Made by a program: the position numbers and the translations under genes
Notes under the pieces: generated by a model
What the model saw: only the letters and a program-made list of their open reading frames with translations
Databases searched by the model: none
What the model was told of the DNA's origin: nothing
Assembly: GCA_001795455.1 (NCBI GenBank)
Contig: MGPB01000039.1
Location: 57,745-121,744 of the forward strand
From: Curvibacter sp. GWA2_63_95
GTDB lineage: Bacteria; Pseudomonadota; Gammaproteobacteria; Burkholderiales; Burkholderiaceae_C
DNA length: 64,000 nt
Direction of reading: 5' to 3'
Part shown: positions 58,811-64,000 of the stretch, piece after piece
Layout of the letters: every line of letters starts with the position of its first letter
Position numbering within the stretch: position 1 is the stretch's first letter

Positions 58811-59485
58811 ATGGCAATGCTGAGCAACCAGGAATTGATACGCAGAGTGCCCCTGTTTGCCATGCTGAGTTCCGCACAGGCCGATGCGCTGGCGACGAAT
58901 GTGGCCAAGGCGCGCATCAAACGGGGTGCCCATGTGGTGGAGCAGGGCAAGAATTCCAATGCCCTGTTCCTGATACTGGCCGGGCGGGCGCATGTGGTGA
59001 TGACCGATAACAAGGCCCGCGAAGTGATTGTGGCCACGCTCAAGGCTGGCGACTACATTGGGGAGATGAGCCTGATTGACAACGAGGCACACTCGGCGAC
59101 GGTGGTGGCTGACACGCAAATGGACGTTCTGGTGCTGGGGCGCGACGATTTCACCCGTTGTGTGGGGGAGAACGCAGCCATCGCATCGGCCGTGATGCGT
59201 GGGCTGGTGCAGCGTCTGCGCAGTGCCGACCAGAAAATCGTGTCCCTGGCGCTGATGGGGGTGTATGGCCGTGTGGCCAATGTGCTGCTGGACACGGCGG
59301 AGCCCAATGAGAACGGCGAGTTGCTGATTCGCGAGAAAATCTCGCGCCTGGATCTTGCCAAGATGGTGGGGGCCTCGCGTGAGATGGTGAGCCGTGTCAT
59401 GAAGGATTTTGAAGAGCAGGGTTTTGTACAAACCCTCAAGGATGGTGGTTTGCGTGTGTGGGAGCGGCGCTCCAAGCCGCGTTAA
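58811..59485 (+). CDS. Crp/Fnr family transcriptional regulator
   Basis: 224 residues. Cyclic-nucleotide-binding-like barrel (FLILAGRAHVVMTDNKAREV, AGDYIGEMSLIDNEAHSATV) and a C-terminal winged helix (ISRLDLAKMVGASREMVSRV). The GEMSLID-x-x-x-HSAT segment is close to the cAMP-type phosphate cassette, but the Arg that follows in CRP is not clear. No N-terminal Cys cluster, so not an oxygen-sensing FNR. It lies between trxB and ftsK; its targets are unknown. Confidence 0.92.
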   Translation: MAMLSNQELIRRVPLFAMLSSAQADALATNVAKARIKRGAHVVEQGKNSNALFLILAGRAHVVMTDNKAREVIVATLKAGDYIGEMSLIDNEAHSATVVADTQMDVLVLGRDDFTRCVGENAAIASAVMRGLVQRLRSADQKIVSLALMGVYGRVANVLLDTAEPNENGELLIREKISRLDLAKMVGASREMVSRVMKDFEEQGFVQTLKDGGLRVWERRSKPR

Positions 59486-59536
59486 ACCGAACCAAGCGCC
59501 AAATCGCTAGATGCTGGTGATGTGCCAGCCGACTAA

Positions 59537-61864
59537 ATGACCTATTCACTGCATACATTGAATTCTTCTTCGCAAGAGGTGTCCCCACCAGCCTCGGGGG
59601 CGGCACGCTTCGTCAATGAAATCGCTTTGGTGGCGGGCTTCGTGGCCCTGTTGCTGTGGCTGATTGCGCTTTTGAGCTATTCCCCGCAAGACCCCGCTTG
59701 GTCGACTTCTGGCTCGGGCATGGTGATGCACAACCAAGTTGGCCGGTTGGGCGCCTGGATGGCCGATGTCAGTTACTTCGTGCTGGGTTTTTCTGTGTGG
59801 TGGTGTGTGGCCGCTGGATGGCGTATTTGGTTGTCCTTGCTGGCCAGTCGCTTGCGTGGCGAAGGCGCGGGTGATGCGGCTTCCTCGCCAACCAGACACA
59901 GCGCTTGGGTAGTCCTGGCCGGACTGTTTTTGCTGCTGTGCGCCAGTACGTCGCTGGAGTGGTCGCGTCTTTACCGCTTGGAAGCGTTTTTGCCCGGTAG
60001 TAGCGGCGGGGCGCTGGGGCAACTGGTGGGGCCCTGGGCGCTGCGCTGGCTGGGCTTTGTGGGGGCGGGGCTGGTCGCGATTGTGTTGGGCGTGCTGGGC
60101 TCGGCCATGGTGTTCGGGTTCTCGTGGACACGGACGGCGGAGCGTATCGGTGCCTTGTTGGACGGTTTGGCAGAGTCCCGCCGCGAGAAAATCGAGGCTG
60201 CCCAGGACCGCGAACTGGGCCAGCTGGCTGTGCGTGAGCGCGAGGAGGTGTTCCTGGAAGAGCGGGAAGAGGCTGTGGTTCACTACCAGGCGCCGGCCCA
60301 GGTGGTCATTGAGCCGGTGATGGTGGAGCTGCCACCGAGCGAGCGTGTGGCCAAGGAGCGGCAGAAACCGCTGTTTACCGAGATGCCCGACAGCAAGCTG
60401 CCGCAGGTGGATCTGTTGGATGGTGCGCAACTACGCCAAGAGACAGTGGCCCCCGAGACGCTGGAAATGACCAGCCGCATGATTGAGAAAAAGCTCAAGG
60501 ATTTCGGTGTCGAGGTGCGCGTGGTGCTGGCCCAGCCCGGCCCGGTGATCACGCGTTACGAGATCGAGCCCGCCACGGGTGTAAAGGGCTCGCAGATTGT
60601 GGGCCTGGCCAAGGATTTGGCACGTTCGCTGAGTCTGGTGTCTATCCGCGTGGTGGAAACCATTCCCGGCAAAAACTACATGGCACTGGAACTGCCCAAC
60701 GCCAAGCGCCAGAGCATCAAGCTGTCCGAAATTCTGGGATCACAGGTCTACAACGAAGCGAAGTCCATGCTGACCATGGGCCTGGGCAAAGACATTGTGG
60801 GCAACCCGGTGGTGGCCGACTTGGCCAAGATGCCACACGTGCTGGTGGCGGGTACGACCGGTTCCGGCAAATCCGTCGGTATCAACGCGATGATTTTGTC
60901 CTTGCTCTACAAGGCCGAAGCGCGCGATGTGCGCCTCTTGATGATCGACCCCAAGATGCTGGAAATGTCAGTCTACGAGGGCATTCCGCATTTGCTGGCA
61001 CCTGTTGTGACGGACATGCGCCAGGCTGCACACGGTCTGAACTGGTGTGTGGCCGAGATGGAGAAGCGCTACAAGCTGATGAGCAAGATGGGCGTGCGCA
61101 ACTTGGCTGGCTACAACGTCAAGATTGACGATGCCAAGGCCAAGGGCGAGTTCATCTACAACCCTTTCAGCCTGACACCCGAGAGCCCCGAACCATTGAG
61201 CCGTTTGCCGCATATCGTGGTGGTGATCGACGAGCTGGCCGACCTGATGATGGTGGTGGGCAAAAAGATTGAAGAGCTGATTGCGCGCCTGGCGCAGAAG
61301 GCGCGGGCTGCCGGTATCCATTTGATTCTGGCGACCCAGCGCCCCAGCGTGGATGTGATCACCGGCCTGATCAAGGCCAACATCCCGACGCGGATCGCCT
61401 TCCAGGTGAGCAGCAAAATCGACAGCCGCACCATCCTGGACCAAATGGGCGCCGAAGCCCTGCTGGGCATGGGCGACATGCTTTACATGCCCAGCGGTAC
61501 CGGTTTGCCCGTTCGCGTGCACGGCGCCTTTGTGAGCGACGAGGAGGTGCACCGTGTGGTGAGCTACCTCAAGAGCCAGGGCGAGCCCGACTACATCGAC
61601 GGGGTGCTGGAAGGCGGCACCGTGGACGGTGAAGACGGCGAGGGCGGCGGTGATGCGGGTGGTGAGAAAGACCCGATGTACGACCAGGCGGTCGAAGTGG
61701 TGCTGAAAAACCGCAAGGCCAGCATCTCACTGGTGCAGCGTCACCTCAAGATTGGCTACAACCGCGCCGCACGGCTGGTGGAAGACATGGAAAAAGCCGG
61801 CTTGGTGAGTTCCATGAGTGGCAGCGGCCAGCGCGAAATCCTTGTGCCGGCCCGTTCCGAATAA
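59537..61864 (+). CDS. ftsK: DNA translocase FtsK
   Basis: 775 residues. Four N-terminal membrane helices (residues ~25-205; e.g. [20 protein letters not shown]) anchor it at the septum; a short acidic linker follows; the motor has Walker [21 protein letters not shown], Walker [13 protein letters not shown] and [20 protein letters not shown]. The C-terminal gamma winged helix ([20 protein letters not shown]) reads KOPS and contacts XerD. The linker is much shorter than in E. coli, as in many betaproteobacteria. lolA follows 21 bases later. Confidence 0.96.
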   Translation: MTYSLHTLNSSSQEVSPPASGAARFVNEIALVAGFVALLLWLIALLSYSPQDPAWSTSGSGMVMHNQVGRLGAWMADVSYFVLGFSVWWCVAAGWRIWLSLLASRLRGEGAGDAASSPTRHSAWVVLAGLFLLLCASTSLEWSRLYRLEAFLPGSSGGALGQLVGPWALRWLGFVGAGLVAIVLGVLGSAMVFGFSWTRTAERIGALLDGLAESRREKIEAAQDRELGQLAVREREEVFLEEREEAVVHYQAPAQVVIEPVMVELPPSERVAKERQKPLFTEMPDSKLPQVDLLDGAQLRQETVAPETLEMTSRMIEKKLKDFGVEVRVVLAQPGPVITRYEIEPATGVKGSQIVGLAKDLARSLSLVSIRVVETIPGKNYMALELPNAKRQSIKLSEILGSQVYNEAKSMLTMGLGKDIVGNPVVADLAKMPHVLVAGTTGSGKSVGINAMILSLLYKAEARDVRLLMIDPKMLEMSVYEGIPHLLAPVVTDMRQAAHGLNWCVAEMEKRYKLMSKMGVRNLAGYNVKIDDAKAKGEFIYNPFSLTPESPEPLSRLPHIVVVIDELADLMMVVGKKIEELIARLAQKARAAGIHLILATQRPSVDVITGLIKANIPTRIAFQVSSKIDSRTILDQMGAEALLGMGDMLYMPSGTGLPVRVHGAFVSDEEVHRVVSYLKSQGEPDYIDGVLEGGTVDGEDGEGGGDAGGEKDPMYDQAVEVVLKNRKASISLVQRHLKIGYNRAARLVEDMEKAGLVSSMSGSGQREILVPARSE

Positions 61865-61885
61865 GTGTGTGGGGCAGAATCCATC

Positions 61886-62515
61886 ATGAAACAAATTGCT
61901 CTTATTTTGATAGCTGCTTGCGCAATATCGGCGCGGGCTGGAGGCTTGGAAAGCTTGGAAACCTTCGTGAGGACGGTGAAGAGCGGCAAGGCTGATTTTT
62001 CCCAGGTAGTGACCTCACCGGCCAAAGAAGGGCAGGTTGCGCGTAGCAAGGTGTCCAGTGGCAGTTTTGAGTTTGCGCGGCCCAACCGCTTCAAATTCGT
62101 CTACAAAAAACCGTTCGAACAAACCATTGTGGCCGACGGCCAGACCCTGTGGCTGTATGACGTGGACCTGAACCAGGTGACCGCACGCAAGCAGTCATCC
62201 GCACTGGGCTCCACGCCCGCCGCGCTGATTGCCGCCGCACCCGATTTGAAAGCCCTGCAAACCGACTTTGCCCTGACGGACGCGCCAGACAAGGATGGCC
62301 TGCAGTGGGTGCACGGCACGCCCAAGGCCAAGGACAGCCAGCTGCAGCAGGTGCGCGTGGGCTTCAAGCAGGACCAACTGGCGGTGCTGGAGATTCTGGA
62401 CAGCTTTGGCCAGCGCTCGGTGCTGAGTTTTGTGGGCTTCCAGCCCAATGCGGCGCTGGACGCCGGCGCCTTTCAGTTCAAACCGCCAGCCGGTGCGGAC
62501 GTGGTGCGCCAGTAG
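61886..62515 (+). CDS. lolA: Outer-membrane lipoprotein carrier protein LolA
   Basis: Periplasmic chaperone that carries lipoproteins from LolCDE to LolB. 209 residues from ATG 61886. Signal peptide MKQIALILIAACAISARA with Ala-X-Ala cleavage; mature protein begins GGLESLETFVRTVKSGKADF and shows SGSFEFARPNRFKFVYKKPF and ADGQTLWLYDVDLNQVT, typical LolA hydrophobic-cavity strands. Most of the signal peptide (residues 4-21) is encoded by a family A repeat. Operon order ftsK-lolA-rarA is common in this group. Confidence 0.95.
   Translation: MKQIALILIAACAISARAGGLESLETFVRTVKSGKADFSQVVTSPAKEGQVARSKVSSGSFEFARPNRFKFVYKKPFEQTIVADGQTLWLYDVDLNQVTARKQSSALGSTPAALIAAAPDLKALQTDFALTDAPDKDGLQWVHGTPKAKDSQLQQVRVGFKQDQLAVLEILDSFGQRSVLSFVGFQPNAALDAGAFQFKPPAGADVVRQ
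61897..61947 (-). repeat. Family A interspersed repeat inside lolA (copy 13)
   Basis: Plus strand TTGCTCTTATTTTGATAGCT, GCTTGCGCAATATCGGCGCG, GGCTGGAGGCTT. In frame it gives ALILIAACAISARAGG, the hydrophobic core and cleavage site of the LolA signal peptide. Confidence 0.88.
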
Positions 62516-62524
62516 CGGGGCTCC

Positions 62525-63820
62525 ATGGCATCGTCGCCATCCAAACACCAGCCGCTGGCCGAACTGCTGCGCCCCAAAACACTGGGCGAGGTGATTGGCC
62601 AGCAGCACCTGCTGGGCGACGGCATGGCGCTGCGCCTGGCATTTGAATCAGGCCAACCGCACAGCTGCATCCTCTGGGGCCCGCCCGGAGTCGGCAAGAC
62701 CACGATTGCGCGGCTCATGGCCGATGCGTTTGACGCCCAGTTCATCACCATCAGCGCGGTGCTGGGCGGCATCAAGGACATTCGCGAGGCCGTGGAGCAG
62801 GCGCTGTTGGCGCGTGACGGGCTGGAGCAGCGGCGCACCATTGTGTTTGTCGACGAGGTGCACCGTTTCAACAAAAGCCAGCAGGACGCGTTTCTGCCGC
62901 ATGTGGAGAGTGGTCTGTTCACCTTCATCGGCGCGACCACCGAGAATCCCTCGTTTGAGGTGAACTCGGCGTTGTTGTCTCGCGCCGCCGTTTACGTGCT
63001 GCAACCGCTGGATGCCGATAATTTGAAGCAAATAGTGGTCAGAGCCCAGGCAGAGTCTGCGCTTCCAGCTATCGAAAACATAGCAATCGACCGACTGATC
63101 GCTTATGCGGATGGGGATGCCCGGCGTCTGCTCAACACACTCGAAACCCTGGCTGTGGCCGCAGTGCAGGAGAAAGTGGGCGAGATCACGGATGTGTGGC
63201 TGCTCAAGGTGCTGGGCGAGCGCATGCGCCGCTACGACAAGGGTGGCGAGCAGTTTTACGACACCATCTCGGCCCTGCACAAAAGCCTGCGTGGCTCGGA
63301 CCCGGATGCGTCGCTGTACTGGTTTGTGCGCATGCTGGATGGTGGGGCCGATCCGCGTTACATGGCGCGTCGCCTGATCCGTATGGCGGCCGAAGACATT
63401 GGTCTGGCCGACCCGCGCGCGCTGCGCATAGCGCTGGATGCGGCTGACGTGTACGAACGCCTGGGCAGCCCCGAGGGGGAGTTGGCCCTGGCCGAGTGTG
63501 TGGTTTATTTGGCCGTGGCTCCCAAATCGAACGCGGTCTACAAGGCATTCAACGAGGCCAAGGCCTTTGTGAAGAAGGATGGAACCCGCCCGGTGCCCAT
63601 GCATTTGCGCAATGCTCCTACCAAGCTCATGAAAGAGCTGGACTACGGCAAGGGCTACCGTTATGCGCATGACGAAGAGGGCGGCTTTGCAGCCGGGGAG
63701 CAGTACCTGCCCGCTGGCATGGCTGATACGCAGTTTTACCGGCCCGTCGAGCGGGGGCTGGAAATTCGTATTGGTGAGAAGCTGCGCGAGCTCAAAGCGC
63801 GTAATCAGAAGAAAAACTAA
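62525..63820 (+). CDS. rarA: Replication-associated recombination protein A (MgsA)
   Basis: AAA+ ATPase of the clamp-loader type acting at stalled replication forks. 431 residues: N-terminal PLAELLRPKTLGEVIGQQHL, Walker A LWGPPGVGKTTIARLMADAF, Walker B IVFVDEVHRFNKSQQDAFL, sensor 1 FIGATTENPSFEVNSALLSR, and the C-terminal tetramerisation part (LDYGKGYRYAHDEEGGF). Residues about 168-187, a variable connector before the conserved GDARRLLNTLE, are encoded by a family A repeat. Starts 9 bases after lolA. Confidence 0.95.
   Translation: MASSPSKHQPLAELLRPKTLGEVIGQQHLLGDGMALRLAFESGQPHSCILWGPPGVGKTTIARLMADAFDAQFITISAVLGGIKDIREAVEQALLARDGLEQRRTIVFVDEVHRFNKSQQDAFLPHVESGLFTFIGATTENPSFEVNSALLSRAAVYVLQPLDADNLKQIVVRAQAESALPAIENIAIDRLIAYADGDARRLLNTLETLAVAAVQEKVGEITDVWLLKVLGERMRRYDKGGEQFYDTISALHKSLRGSDPDASLYWFVRMLDGGADPRYMARRLIRMAAEDIGLADPRALRIALDAADVYERLGSPEGELALAECVVYLAVAPKSNAVYKAFNEAKAFVKKDGTRPVPMHLRNAPTKLMKELDYGKGYRYAHDEEGGFAAGEQYLPAGMADTQFYRPVERGLEIRIGEKLRELKARNQKKN
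63028..63087 (+). repeat. Family A interspersed repeat inside rarA (copy 14)
   Basis: AGAGCCCAGGCAGAGTCTGC, GCTTCCAGCTATCGAAAACA, TAGC aligns with copy 2 (6152-6212; AGAGCCCATGGAATATGCGC). In frame, encoding VRAQAESALPAIENIAI in a variable connector. Confidence 0.75.
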
Positions 63821-64000
63821 TAGTGCATGAAATGCGGCACGAGTTGCCAAATCGGCATGGCACTCAAGGGTAAACCCACCCTGTAGCCCCGAGACCCCTC
63901 CGCGCGACATCGCTAGAATCGCGGCACTGCTTTGGCCTGCACCGCCAGTGAACCTGACGTGGCAGGCTTATTGCTTTCGATGGTCTAACGCCACCAGTGT
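63821..64000 (+). other. Intergenic tail with a -10-like hexamer
   Basis: Contains TAGAAT at 63914-63919 without a clear -35 box, suggesting a promoter for a gene beyond the window. A reading frame open from GTG 63948 to the window edge has no ribosome binding site or recognisable product and is not called. Confidence 0.3.

Noticed and set aside
63948..64000. GTG-started frame running off the right edge
   Set aside because: No ribosome binding site and too short to recognise; may be leader sequence.

Overview
The window reads as a high-GC chromosomal segment of a betaproteobacterium of the order Burkholderiales, most probably family Comamonadaceae (Rhodoferax/Polaromonas-like). The basis is gene content (split nadC-nadA and nadB, MetG and Mrp in the same neighbourhood, FdhF/YdeP-type oxidoreductase with FdhD, NodT-type efflux, EF-hand XopAW-like protein, rarA after lolA and ftsK) and a short interspersed repeat that I associate from memory with that family. 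About 59 protein genes are called. No rRNA, tRNA, CRISPR array, transposase or integrase gene was found.

Layout. 0.1-2.1 kb: nadC-nadA (de novo NAD synthesis; nadB is at 10.9-12.5 kb). 2.3-3.4 kb: an AT-richer island with one nucleoside-deoxyribosyltransferase/TIR-like gene. 3.6-8.2 kb: DUF3592 protein, rhodanese and ChrA chromate transporter (minus), divergent YghU-type GST, EAL-HDOD signalling protein. 8.3-10.9 kb: citrulline hydrolase CtlX, ornithine cyclodeaminase and a divergent Lrp/AsnC regulator with two palindromes between. 12.6-16.4 kb: SulP transporter and metG. 16.8-20.9 kb: unsaturated fatty-acid auxiliary oxidation (dienoyl-CoA isomerase-like protein, FadH fused to a SnoaL-like domain, divergent PadR with two operators). 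21.0-25.8 kb: exported protein, a three-gene accessory module (ABM-like protein, tandem-SnoaL lipoprotein, AraC) flanked by about 99-bp direct repeats, then azoR and a divergent LysR. 25.8-32.4 kb: patatin, mrp, nitroreductase, FdhF/YdeP-small protein-FdhD operon. 32.5-39.9 kb: FtsX-type permease, Pat-like acetyltransferase plus HDAC-family deacetylase, AI-2E family permease. 40.0-42.2 kb: VOC protein, then an integron attC site and a DUF2971 gene cassette, DUF3892 protein. 42.2-45.9 kb: acyl-CoA dehydrogenase pair, yceH, purN. 45.9-53.8 kb: MacAB-type exporter with outer-membrane factor, five-EF-hand protein, OmpR/EnvZ-type two-component system. 53.9-64 kb: DUF1653, RsmB-type methyltransferase, desaturase, rpmG-rpmB, trxB, Crp/Fnr regulator, ftsK, lolA, rarA.

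Two repeat families give the window its character. Family A is a 50-70 bp element present in about 14 copies in both orientations. Most copies are intergenic and often supply the stop codon of a neighbouring gene, but copies lie inside lolA (encoding most of the signal peptide), metG (the linker before the tRNA-binding domain), rarA and perhaps nadB. Family B has three copies of a conserved G-rich core of about 40 bp. Each copy is the loop of a long inverted repeat whose arms are mutually complementary but unrelated from copy to copy. I do not recognise a published name for either family. Together with the orphan attC cassette they are the best candidates for something new.
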